DNA from: Bolinopsis microptera
Taxonomy: Eukaryota; Ctenophora; Tentaculata; Lobata; Bolinopsidae
DNA: 60,000 nt
Direction of reading: 5' to 3'
Assembly: GCF_026151205.1 (NCBI RefSeq)
Contig: NC_087078.1
Span: 15,395,118 to 15,455,117 of the forward strand
The stretch's first letter is position 1. Each line of letters begins with the position of its first letter. Under the pieces are notes generated by a model. It worked only from the letters and a program-made list of their open reading frames with translations. It was not told the DNA's origin and did no database searches. Of the stretch, positions 1-11,300 are shown piece after piece. The position numbers and the translations under genes were made by a program.

Positions 1-130
1 TATCTCCCAACCCTTTATTTTGTTTTGTGATGAAGTAGGAGAGCGACAAACAGTTTACAATAATCCCAACAAAGCTTATGACACTGGCAGTTACTGTTAG
101 TGGAATCATCCAAGGTTGATTCATAGCCAT
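1..130 (-). CDS. Class A GPCR, N-terminal fragment cut by window edge (tandem copy 1)
   Basis: The start codon is the complement of cat at 128-130 and the frame runs off the left edge. The visible residues (TM1 and its following loop, with GIIVNCLSLSYF and KQNKGLGD) match the intact receptor at 597-1619 almost exactly, apart from an extra N-Q before the first Pro-Trp and a Thr for Arg change after TM1. It is the next member of a head-to-tail tandem array on the minus strand. Whether it is intact beyond the window cannot be told. Confidence 0.75.
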   Translation of the reverse strand, partial: MAMNQPWMIPLTVTASVISFVGIIVNCLSLSYFITKQNKGLGD

Positions 131-596
131 ATTATCCTGGGAAATGTTTGGTCACGGTGATGTTTTAGACACTTATAATGTAACTAATCAAATTTCACAT
201 GATCTCTGAAGTCTATCATATTTCAAATATTTCTAGTTGCACTATAAAATATGGAGCTTGTAATGGCAGTAAAGAGTGCGTGTATCGATTTATAAAATGT
301 ATATACATACATTTTTTAATCGATATTAGTTGATTGTAATTCAAAGCAATGTTTAAAGTTTATACGTGTATATTAATATAGTTTTCAACAACAAATAGTC
401 AAAAATCAACATTTATGCGAAAAATCTTTCTTAAACATTTAATATTTTAATTGTATTTCATTCCTCTCCAAAGAGTCTTCTAAAAAAATTTAAATCATGT
501 AAATTATTTAAATAGATATCTCGGTCTTTAAATTTTGATGTACTATTTAATGGAATCATACGTTTTATATTACTTCAAAACAACAAATTAAGAAAA
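131..596. other. Spacer of the GPCR tandem array
   Basis: AT-rich intergenic DNA with no gene. It aligns with 1620-2325 and partly with the DNA after 3348, so it is part of the duplicated unit. At 367-374 it carries TGTATATT followed by AATATAG, which is the uninterrupted version of the site that holds a G/C-run insertion in the next spacer. Confidence 0.7.
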
Positions 597-1619
597 TCAC
601 AGATTAGTAGAGGTATCAGGAATAATATCTGGGCAATTTTCAATGTCCAAACGGGGATTATGAGCATTCAAGTTTCTCATGGCCAACCCCACATTGCTTT
701 CCTGCGGTCTATTGTTCTGTGATCCAGTATCATTTAGTCCACTATCACGTGACCTAGTTCTAAACCATCCCACCATAGTCCTGCAAGTTTCTGATACATG
801 TCGTCTCATATCTTCTTTTCGTGTCAGATAGATAATGGGGTTTACTGCTGAATTAGCGCCGACCATTACGTTCCATGTGATGTTATAGAACACGACCATC
901 AAGTTATCAGTTGTTTCGCTACTATCAAGTATCCCGAAATAAACGAATAATTCTAACACAAAAGTAAAGATGACTGATAAATTAAGAAGGCAAAATGTTG
1001 TTGACAAGATAAGTATGGTCACCGTTGCATGCCGATTACTATCAGATGTTGTGCCTTGAATCTTGCTATTCATCAAACGATATGTTGTAATCATGGTCGA
1101 GATGAACACTGTGATTACATTCAAAATGATCGTCAAGTGAATTCCCATCGCAATGTAATATATGGCATTTACATACTTATTATATACTTTATATCCTCCT
1201 ACAAATAACAAATAATACCAGCAATAGACAGTTTTTAATGCCGTCTCACAAAGACAATAGAGAAAGAAACTTGCTGCAACCCAAGATCCCCTTATGGAGA
1301 AAAAAGGTCGAACAACTTTGATTGCTCTGGTTACGCTCATAAGACATGTTGCAAATACTGTGCAATGAAAAAATATTTCGAAAATACTTTGAGTAATTAT
1401 CTGATTATATATAGAATATAATGGTGATAATGCACGAGGGAAATACATCGCACATACCAGCAAATCACATACATTAAGTAACATCAGTAGTTTATCTCCC
1501 AACCCTTTATTTTGTTTTCTGATGAAGTAGGAGAGCGACAAACAGTTTACAATAATCCCAACAAAGCTTATGACACTGGCAGTTACTATTAGTAGAATCA
1601 TCCAAGGTTCCATAGCCAT
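597..1619 (-). CDS. Intronless class A (rhodopsin-like) GPCR, intact tandem copy
   Basis: A 340-residue single-exon seven-TM receptor. TM1 is about residues 8-32 with the conserved Asn in GIIVNCLSL. TM2 carries LLNVCDLLVC, with the conserved Asp. TM7 carries NPIIY, the NPxxY motif, followed by a charged helix-8 stretch and a Ser/Asn-rich tail of about 60 residues. The DRY position at the end of TM3 reads T-R-A, so the acidic residue is lost although Arg remains. The ligand is not inferable. It sits in a head-to-tail array with a fragment at 1-130 and a pseudogene at 2326-3347, indicating lineage-specific expansion. The start is the first ATG after a stop-rich AT leader, and the same leader is present in all copies. 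Confidence 0.85.
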   Translation of the reverse strand: MAMEPWMILLIVTASVISFVGIIVNCLSLSYFIRKQNKGLGDKLLMLLNVCDLLVCAMYFPRALSPLYSIYNQIITQSIFEIFFHCTVFATCLMSVTRAIKVVRPFFSIRGSWVAASFFLYCLCETALKTVYCWYYLLFVGGYKVYNKYVNAIYYIAMGIHLTIILNVITVFISTMITTYRLMNSKIQGTTSDSNRHATVTILILSTTFCLLNLSVIFTFVLELFVYFGILDSSETTDNLMVVFYNITWNVMVGANSAVNPIIYLTRKEDMRRHVSETCRTMVGWFRTRSRDSGLNDTGSQNNRPQESNVGLAMRNLNAHNPRLDIENCPDIIPDTSTNL

Positions 1620-1770
1620 ATTATCCTGGGAAATGTTTGGTCACAGTGATTTTTTCGACACTTATAATGTAACTAATCAAAGTCCACATAATCTCTGAAT
1701 ACATACATTTTTTAATCAATATTCGTTGATTGTAATTCAAAGCAATATTTAAAGTTTATATATGTATATT

Positions 1771-2080
1771 GTATAGGGGGGGGGGGGGGGGGGTCCAAGG
1801 GGAACTTTGGGAAAGTCCCCCAAGATTTCTGAAGTTACCCAAAACTCCCCAAAATTTCCCAAAATTATTCAAAATTTCTCTAATATACATTAATACCCAT
1901 TAACATGTATGTTATTATAAGGTATTGAATCTTAACTTACTTGTTGATACTTGCAGCATGATAATTTTTTTGGCATGATAATTTTTTTGGGGAACTTTGG
2001 GAAAGTCCCCCAGGAATCCTGAAGTTCCCAAAAAAAAGTTCCCCAAAATTCCCCAAAGTTCCCCTTAGACCCCCCCCCCC
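1771..2080. mobile_element. Short non-autonomous DNA transposon with G-run/C-run ends, 8-bp TSD
   Basis: The left end has GTATA and then 18 G; the right end has 11 C. Beside the runs are inverted sequences (TCCAAGGGGAACTTTGGG on the left; its near complement on the right). TGTATATT flanks both ends (1763-1770 and 2081-2088). The paralogous spacer at 367-374 has a single TGTATATT running straight into AATATAG, which is the empty site. An 8-bp duplication is typical of hAT elements; the assignment to hAT is inference. No ORF inside. Confidence 0.75.
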
Positions 2081-2325
2081 TGTATATTAATACAGTTTTC
2101 AACAACAAATATAATATATTATATTATAATATATAATAGTCAAAAATCAACATTTATGCGAAAAATCTTTCTAAAACATTTAATATTTTAATTGTATTTC
2201 GTTCCTCTCCAAAGGGTCTTCTAAAATAATTTAAATCATGTAAATTATTTAAATAAATATCTCGGTCTTTAAATTATGATGTATTTAATGGAATCATACT
2301 TTTTATATTAATTCAAAACAACAAA

Positions 2326-3347
2326 TTAAGAAAATCGCAGATTAGTAGAGGCATCAGGAATAATATCTGGGCAATTTTCAATGTCCAAACGGGGATTATG
2401 AGCATTCAAGTTTCTCATGGCCAACCCCACATTGCTTTCCTGCGGTCTATTGTTCTGTGATCCAGTATCATTTAGTCCACTATCACGTGACATAGTTCTA
2501 AACCATCCCACCATAGTCCTGCAAGTTTCTGATACATATTGTCTCATATCTTCTTTTCGTGTCAGATAGATAATGGGGTTTACTGCTGAATTAGCGCAGA
2601 CTATTACGTTCCATGTGATGTAATAGAACACGATTATCAAGTTATTATATGTTGTTTCAAGTGTCCCGAAATTAACGAATAAAAAAAACACAAAATCAAA
2701 GATGAGTGATAAATTAAGAAGGCAAAATGTTGTTGACTAGATAAGTATGGTCACTGTTGCATGCCGATTACTTTCAGATATTGTGCCTTGAATCTTGCTA
2801 TTCATCAAACGATATGCTGTAATCATGGTCGAGATGAACACGGTGATTACATTCAGAGTGATCGTCGAGTAAATTACCATCGTCATATAATATAGGGCAT
2901 ATACAAAACGATCGTTATATTCTCTTAAAATAACAAAAAATACCAGCAATAGACAGTTTGTAATGCCGTCTCACAAAGACAATAGAGAAAGAAACTTGCT
3001 GCAACCCAAGATCCCCTTATGGAGAAAAAAGGTCGAACAACTTTGATTGCTCTGGTTACGCTTATAAGACATGTTGCAAATACTGTGCAATGAAAAAATA
3101 TATCGAAAATACTTTGAGTAATTATCTGATTATATAAAGAATATAATGGTGATAATGCACGAGGCATATACATCGCACATACCAGCAAATCACATACATT
3201 AAGTAACATCAGCAGTTTATCTCCCAACCCTTTATTTTGTTTTCTGATGAAGTAGGAGAGCGACAAACAGTTTACAATAATCCCAACAAAGCTTATGACA
3301 CTGGCAGTTACTGTTAGTAGAATTATCCAAGGTTGATTCGTAGCCAT
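2326..3347 (-). pseudogene. Decayed tandem copy of the 597-1619 GPCR
   Basis: Residues are highly similar to the intact receptor over its whole length but lie in three frames. The N-terminal part (TM1-TM4) spans 3347 down to about 2925, where a frameshift follows the WYFLLF stretch. The middle part continues from about 2940 and ends at a nonsense codon after VTILI, where the intact copy has TTG (Leu) and this copy has TAG. The C-terminal part (TM7 with NPIIY, tail) is open again to 2326, after further changes around 2680-2740. The tail is nearly identical to the intact copy, so decay is recent. Confidence 0.85.
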
Positions 3348-4530
3348 ATTATCCTGGGAAATGTTTGGTCACGGTGATGTTATCGACACTTATTAATGTA
3401 ACTAATCAAATTTCACATAATCTCTGAAGTCTAACATATTTCAAATATTTCTAGTTTCCCTACGAAATATAGGGCTTGTAATGAAAATAAAGAGTGCCTG
3501 GCCGGTAACGGTACAAAAAATAAATACTTTGATCGAAAAAAGCTCGAACAGTCGATAATCGATCATTTATCAATTTTGTCTGTTCCATCTGCATCATGGC
3601 CATCAAGTGGGTCTTACAGTACAAAGAGTTTGTTAGAATTATAAAGGCGTAGTTGAGAACTTTCAAAAGGTATTATTTGCCAGAGAAGAATGACATGTTC
3701 TTGCATCTGGTCCATGTGCTCAATTTGTCTGAGATTTGGACTTTATAATCCGTAATTAGGTCTCGAGAGGAGATCTAATGATAATGTGGAACGAGCCCAT
3801 GAAAAATGAAATCTATGGATATCATGCTAAAAACTTGTCTCTCTAAATTAACAGAAGAGAGGGGGGGGGGGTTTCACCCTGATTTTTTTGTAAAACTTGG
3901 TTTCGAGAAAGCAGTTGACCAAAAAACTAGGACCGGTGACCGAACTTTTGAGGGGGTCTCGGACCCCAACCGCCAAACGGTGCCCGCGGGGCAGCCAGTG
4001 CCACGCCCATATTTTGTCCAAATTAGGCATAATTTAGCCAAATACCCTGAACATGCCCAAAACCCAGATTTTAGGTGTTTTACTTGTAGCTAGTGGTCCC
4101 CTGAACTCGTATATGATTTTCATCAAGATTGGACAAAAAATGACTGAGTTATGAGCCAAAAACCACAATACCATATTTGGGCATACGCACCAAATTTGAT
4201 CGATTTTGGCCCATAAATTGGTCAAATATCAATATTTTTGAATGAAACCAACTTTATATGGAAGGTAAGTCTATACTACACATTCTTTATGATTATCAGC
4301 TCAGTATCTACCTAACTGTGGATTCGTGTTCAAATAATCGCAAAATGCCCGGCAAATGTTTTTAAAGGCCTCACTCAAAATTCCACTACAAAACTTAAGG
4401 TCAAAATGCGATTCTACGCTGATTCTGAAAATTTCATGTAAAAATATTGAAACTCTATTGAGTTCTATTGTTTTGAGCGAAATCAGTGTTTGCAAATATC
4501 GCGAACTGAGATGTGGGTGATTTTGTTCAT

Positions 4531-4797
4531 TAACGTCTCGAGTGTACCATTTTGCTACTCATACCTTCATACAATGTATATTATATATATTATACATTGT
4601 ATAATGTCCATTAGGATAACGTTACGGAATGTATGTACGCTCTCACTTTGAACTTTGTTAACCAAATCACTCAACGACTGTTCAATTATGTGTCTTGATT
4701 AATGGTATATATTTAGAAATAATGAAGTCATTGTTCCAGAATCAGTTTCAATCTAATAGATAAATATAATAATCGAAAACACAATTAGGAAAATTAT
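4531..4797 (+). repeat. Direct repeat copy A flanking the first visible sorting nexin exon
   Basis: Begins TAACGTCTCGAGTGTACC and ends ACACAATTAGGAAAATTAT. It matches 5668-5918 almost base for base, except for a short AT-rich palindromic insertion near 4575-4605 and a few indels. Confidence 0.8.
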
Positions 4798-4957
4798 CTC
4801 GGCTTCTGATTGAGCCAGGTGCCTCGTTTCAGGCATTAACATGTTCAAAATCATCATATTGAGTAGGGTAGAGCATAATTTCAAAGTCCTCCGACGTCAG
4901 GTAGTTAGTTAATGAGTGAGTTATTAAGCAAAAACCTATTTTTACGCTCTCGCGAGT

Positions 4958-5210
4958 AGTGATTGCGGACTTTTCGAAGTCCGCGCCTACCCCTCGATAC
5001 ACAATTTTGGACTCGAAGTTTCCCCCTGGTAATGCGATCTCGGAAGGCAGGCCTCCCCTTTGCAACACGAGCTCGGAATCGGCAGCTCTCGATACGGGAG
5101 GTACGTATCGAGAATGACTCTGTCAAAAAATGTTTCAAAGTTTTTCTGAAAACCACTTTTATCCATGTTTCATGGTACCCTGTTCATTATTAGCCGAAAA
5201 TATTTTCCAA
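4958..5210. repeat. Fragment of the 1.49-kb G/C-run element family
   Basis: Carries the diagnostic internal words of the elements at 17003-18495 and 29232-30716 (CCCCTCGATACACAATTTTG, CCTCCCCTTTGCAACACGAG, ACGTATCGAGAATGACTC), without the hairpin termini or G/C runs. Probably an old truncated copy. Confidence 0.7.
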
Positions 5211-5338
5211 ATCATGTGAAAAATTCTCATAATGTTTGTCCGTTAATGTCCGTCCGAGCCCACCAATGTCCGTCAATGTTTCGCTAATGTCCCCAAAAAC
5301 TCGTACGTTGTCCCCCCCTCCATTAATTAATCTCAAAG

Positions 5339-8300
5339 TACAATGTTTGAAACAATCCCACTTCAGCTTAAAGTGCGCTCAAAGAACAAGAAGGAGATAA
5401 TCGGTGGATTCTTCAAAAGCATGACAAAGAATGTGGACGAGGCTCTACTTTCCGGACAAAAAGACAAAGACGAGTTTTTCATCGAGAGGAGGACGTTTCT
5501 CGAGGACTACCATCTGAGAATCAAGGAAACTACCAAAAAGAGTGAATCTCTTTCTGCTTCTACTAACGGGCTCAGTTTCGATTATATGCAGGTATGATTT
5601 GTCATATTTTGTGTTTCTTTGCTGATCTTAATTTCCTTAGCACGTTTACTGTTTAGCTGTAACATGATAACGTCTCGAGTGTACCATTTTGCTACTCATA
5701 GCTTCATACAATGTATAATGTCCATTACAGTAATGTTACGGAATGTATGTACGCTCTCACTTTGAACTTTGTTAACCAAACCACTCAACGACTGTTCAAT
5801 TATGTGTCTTGATTAATGGTATATATTTAGAAATAATGAAGTCATTGATCCAGAATCAGTTTCAATCTAATAGATAAATATAATAATCATTATCGAGAAC
5901 ACAATTAGGAAAATTATAGAATCTTCAAACATTGTTCCGTGTTGGCTATAGGGATATATGTTGTTAAAATAGCTTCTTCTTTGTAGACTTATCATATCTT
6001 CAGGATGTTTATCGTTAACTACTTCAGATTTGTGTAAAATTTGATAATCATAATAGCTGAGAGAAACATCGTCTGCAGTGAGATGACATAAAGTCTTTGC
6101 GTTGTATTTCGTTATACCATTTCAATTCCAGAGTTCATGGAACAAGTAGAGTTGGTTTGATCAGAAACAAATATTGGTCCGATAACTAAGAAATCAAAAA
6201 TGAAGCAAACTGTTATCTCCCGTCCAATGGCGTCCATGTTTTCTTTTGCATTCTCCTAATAATTTGTTAGTCACATTCCTCGTCTGATAACATCTGTAAA
6301 TCCTGCAACGAGTTTATTTCTTGTTCTTTATCCTCAGAACGTTCGTCGACAAGTTTTCTTTTCTTCGGTGCCTCGTGGATCTTCTTTACGTGATTTGTGA
6401 GATGTTTCTTCTGTCGAGCACTGTACTCACAGTACTCACATGGGAATGGTCTTTTGCCAGAGTGAGTGAGTTTGTGGTTCTTCAATCCTGATTTAGTTTT
6501 TGAAGCATGATCACATTCATTACAAACCCATGGCCTTTCTGCAGTATGTACTCTTTCGTGCAATTTCAGGTTGCTTTTGGATTTTGACCTGAAGTCGCAT
6601 TTGTCGCACTCGAATAGTTTTTCTTGCGAACCTTCGTGGATATTCTCAATATGTCGGATGAGTGTACTTTTGGTTCGAGCACTGTAATCGCAGTGTTTAC
6701 ATTTGAACGGCCTTCCGTTTTTGTTTGAATGCCTAGTAGCTGCATGTGCATTTAGATTCTTCTTCGAAGTTGCTTTATAGTCACATTTGGGGCATTCAAA
6801 GGGTTTTTTGTCAGAGTGAGTTAGTTTGTGAGTCTTCAGCTGAAAAAGAGTCTTTGAGGCGTGATCACACTCATCGCAATTCCAATTTCTTTCACTGGTA
6901 TGAGACAACTTGTGAATTTTCAAATTAGATTTCAATTTGGTTCGGTATTCGCATTTATCACACTCATGTTGACGAACATCGCTGTGGGTTAGTTTATGAC
7001 TCTCCACAGCTCCTTTAGTGGCTGATCTGTAGTCACATTCCTCACATTCATATGGCTTCTCCCCTGTGTGAGTTCGTCTATGCTGGGTCAGGTGACTGCT
7101 CTGGGTCGTTGAATAATCACACAAATCACACTTGTAAGGCCGTTCACCTGTGTGAGTACGTTTATGCGATGTCAAGCCTTGTCTTTGTGTTGCAGCATAA
7201 TCACACAGATCACATTTAAAGTGTCGTTCTATAGAATGGGTGAGCTCGTGGCTTCTCAAGTTGTCAACTCTGTTGGTCGAATAATCACATTTTTCACAAT
7301 GAATAGGTTTCTTTCCGGTATGCGTAACCATATGTTGTTTAAGATGAGCCGACTGTTTTGCTGAGTAATCACACAAGTCACACTTAAAGGGTCGCTCACC
7401 AGTGTGAGTGAGTCTGTGTGATCCTAATGTAGATTTGTATGCAGAGGCATAGTCACACAAATCACACTTGTAACGCCTATCAGCTGCTGAGTGAGACAGC
7501 ATATGTACTTTCAACTGAGATTTCTGGACGGCGTGATAGTCACACTTTTCGCACTCATAAGGTCTCTCTCCAGTGTGAGTGCGAATGTGAGCTTCTAGGT
7601 GAGGTTTGTATTTAGCTCGGTAATCGCAATGATTACATTCGAATGGTTTGTCTTGATGTTCTTCATTAGTTAAGATCTGTGTCTTCAGATCGCCGACCAT
7701 CTTGGTACCGCTGTTACTTGATTTATCGATGTTGTTATATCTTCGTAACTAACTTCATTTACATCAGGTATCTGAATGGTAGAAATCAGGCTATTAGTTA
7801 AATGCAGATTGCAGAATCTTACAAGTTACAATCTTTAACCATTTAAAAGCCAAGCTAATTTAGTTCACATTTAGTATGAGATTCGTGGGTACGGTTCCCG
7901 TTGCACATCGGATTTAGTTAAGTCGACTTATTATCCCGGCCATAAAATTAAAAAGAAACAAATAAATTTGTCTCAGATTTAATGGGGATAAACAAACAAA
8001 TGAAAGAATGAAAGTAACAGAAATTAGAACGATCTCAACTAGGATGACGCGTAATACGATGAAAGATACTCAACAAAGATTACCAGTGTTTAGTTTCAAC
8101 GGGTGGCCGACAACTGAACCCAATTGAACATAATTCCCACTTACCAATCAGCTTAATTGGTTAGGGTTAGGGTTAGGGTTAGGGTTGAGGTTAGGGTCAG
8201 GGTCAGGGTTAGGGTTAGGGTAAGGGTTAGACTTTAGAGTTAGGGTTAATCTAAATGTCTTAATTGGGTTCAGTTGTCCGGTAGCAGTTTCAATACTGTC

Positions 8301-11300
8301 GCCCATATGACTACACAATTAATAACAAAATCAATATATCAATTATTATCGTATTAAGTTGTGTACTGTTGTACTCTGTAATCGGGATCTCGAGAATCGA
8401 GGGGTACTCGAGAGGCAACTCGATTCAATTGAAGTAATACACGAGTTAGGTGGGTGGCTCGAAAGGTTTAAATCACGGACATTGTATTATATTGTATTAA
8501 TATATAATAATGATTAATATAATATAAAGGCGCTTTTACAAAACCGTTGCGTATGACTATGAGAAGTTTCTACGAAAAACCAATTAGATGTGAGACCACG
8601 GACCACGGACGGCTATGGGGGGTGAATGAAGTGTCATGTGATTTTTAAATGATTTGTGATTGGTTGTTGTTAGGCTAGACGTGTTAACTGTGTGGCAACT
8701 GGGTCAAATTGGGTTCTAATTTGATATTCCTAGCTAGGTCAGTTAAATTGTTCCCTGATGAAAGTAACTTTAGACCTGGTCCCAATTCGGTCCTCTGGGA
8801 AGTTACTAATATTTAAGTAATAAGTATATCACTACACACTATATCAAAGTCTTCCTAGGTTGACTTATGCTGCACTCAGTTCCTTTGGCGTGCCAATGGC
8901 AATGTACCCTCATCAATATATCATAACATATTTAAAACTAATTACAACACTACAAATCTATTACATTTATTGAGTATTATGTATCGTGATGGAAATATTT
9001 TAAGCGGGTAATATCCTGTCCAAACCCAGAATACATAACATGAAGACTTTGTTGTAACTTGTATGAAAAGCATTAATATACAATATACATTTGTAACAAG
9101 TAATATCATTATTATTTTCCACAACCACCAATACAATCCATCTGCTCGCCACAGTATCAATTAGCGACAAAATCTACCGTGTACAAATATTCTACTTAAG
9201 ATAACGTATACTCAATATTAGTAGTGACTAACTAGCTCCCTCCCTCAGGTAGCAGGTTGTCTAGCCCTCCTCTCCAATATTACGATAAGTAGTGACTAAC
9301 TAGCTCCCCCCCTCAGGTAGCAGGTTGTCTAGCCCTCCTCTCCAATATTACGATGAGTAGTGACTAACTAGCTCCCTCCCTCAGGTAGCAGGTTGTCTAG
9401 CCCTCCTCTCCAATATTACGATGAGTAGTGACTAACTAGCTCCCTCCCTCAGGTAGCAGGTTGTCTAGCCCTCCTCTCCAATATTACGATGAGTAGTGAC
9501 TAACTAGCTCCCTCCCTCAGGTAGCAGGTTGTCTAGCCCTCCTCTCCAATATTACGATGAGTAGTGACTAACTAGCTCCCTCCCTCAGGTAGCAGGTTGT
9601 CTAGCCCTCCTCTCCAATATTACGATGAGTAGTGACTAACTAGCTCCCTCCCTCAGGTAGCAGGTTGTCTAGCCCTCCTCTCCAATATTACGATAAGTAG
9701 TGACTAACTAGCTCCCTCCCTCAGGTAGCTGGTTGTCTAGCCCTCCTCTCCAATATTACGATGAGTAGTGACTAACTAGCTCCCTCCCTCAGGTAGCAGG
9801 TTGTCTAGCCCTCCTCTCCAATATTACGATGAGTAGTGACTAACTAGCTCCCTCCCTCAGGTAGCAGGTTGTCTAGCCCTCCTCTCCAATATTAAGATGA
9901 GTAGTGACTAACTAGCTCCCTCCCTCAGGTAGCAGGTTGTCTAGCCCTCCTCTCCAATATTACGATGAGTAGTGACTAACTAGCTCCCTCCCTCAGGTAG
10001 CAGGTTGTCTAGCCCTCCTCTCCAATATTAAGATAAGTAGTGACTAACTAGCTCCCTCCCTCAGGTAGCAGGTTGTCTAGCCCTCCTCTCCAATATTACG
10101 ATGAGTGGTGACTAACTAGCTCCCTCCCTCAGGTAGCAGGTTGTCTAGCCCTCCTCTCCAATATTAAGATAAGTAGTAACTAACTAGCTCCCTCCCTCAG
10201 GTAGCAGGTTGTCTAGCCCTCCTCTCCAATATTAAGATAAGTAGTAACTAACTAGCTCCCTCCCTCAGGTAGCAGGTTGTCTAGCCCTCCTCTCCAATAT
10301 TACGATAAGTAGTGACTAACTAGCTCCCTCCCTCAGGTAGCAGGTTGTCTAGCCCTCCTCTCCAATATTACGATAAGTAGTGACTAACTAGCTCCCTCCC
10401 TCAGGTAGCAGGTTGTCTAGCCCTCCTCTCCAATATTACGATGAGTAGTGACTAACTAGCTCCCTCCCTCAGGTAGCAGGTTGTCTAGCCCTCCTCTCCA
10501 ATATTACGATAAGTAGTGACTAACTAGCTCCCTCCCTCAGGTAGCAGGTTGTCTAGCCCTCCTCTCCAATATTACGATAAGTAGTGACTAACTAGCTCCC
10601 TCCCTCAGGTAGCAGGTTGTCTAGCCCTCCTCTCCAATATTACGATGAGTAGTGACTAACTAGCTCCCTCCCTCAGGTAGCAGGTTGTCTAGCCCTCCTC
10701 TCCAATATTACGATGAGTAGTGACTAACTAGCTCCCTCCCTCAGGTAGCAGGTTGTCTAGCCCTCCTCTCCAATATTACGATGAGTAGTGACTAACTAGC
10801 TCCCTCCCTCAGGTAGCAGGTTGTCTAGCCCTCCTCTCCAATATTACGATGAGTAGTGACTAACTAGCTCCCTCCCTCAGGTAGCAGGTTGTCTAGCCCT
10901 CCTCTCCAATATTACGATGAGTAGTGACTAACTAGCTCCCTCCCTCAGGTAGCAGGTTGTCTAGCCCTCCTCTCCAATATTACGATGAGTAGTGACTAAC
11001 TAGCTCCCTCCCTCAGGTAGCAGGTTGTCTAGCCCTCCTCTCCAATATTACGATGAGTAGTGACTAACTAGCTCCCTCCCTCAGGTAGCAGGTTGTCTAG
11101 CCCTCCTCTCCAATATTACGATGAGTAGTGACTAACTAGCTCCCTCCCTCAGGTAGCAGGTTGTCTAGCCCTCCTCTCCAATATTACGATAAGTAGTGAC
11201 TAACTAGCTCCCTCCCTCAGGTAGCAGGTTGTCTAGCCCTCCTCTCCAATATTACGATGAGTAGTGACTAACTAGCTCCCTCCCTCAGGTAGCAGGTTGT

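Larger units (their letters stand above)
3348..5338. other. Intergenic or upstream-intron stretch, no gene recognised
   Basis: No convincing coding exon. The PX-domain exons expected upstream of the sorting nexin BAR exons were not recognised here. It contains the first copy of a roughly 260-bp direct repeat (4531-4797), with an AT palindrome near 4570-4600, a fragment of the internal sequence of the 1.49-kb G/C-run elements (about 4958-5210), and a short run of degenerate TAATGTCCGT words (about 5230-5310). Confidence 0.6.

Noticed and set aside
3806-4093. A 95-codon ORF with a G run
   Set aside because: Open frame across a homopolymer and repeat-like DNA with an opposite-strand shadow; no domain.
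8160-8253. True chromosome end from TTAGGG repeats
   Set aside because: Short, degenerate, enclosed by inverted repeats and by normal genes on both sides.
5592-9220. A separate micro-exon carrying the missing TAACLHSLALE residues (for example at 5640-5657 or 8860-8900)
   Set aside because: Splice phases did not fit, and the residues are found at the start of the exon once the last minisatellite CAG is used as acceptor.
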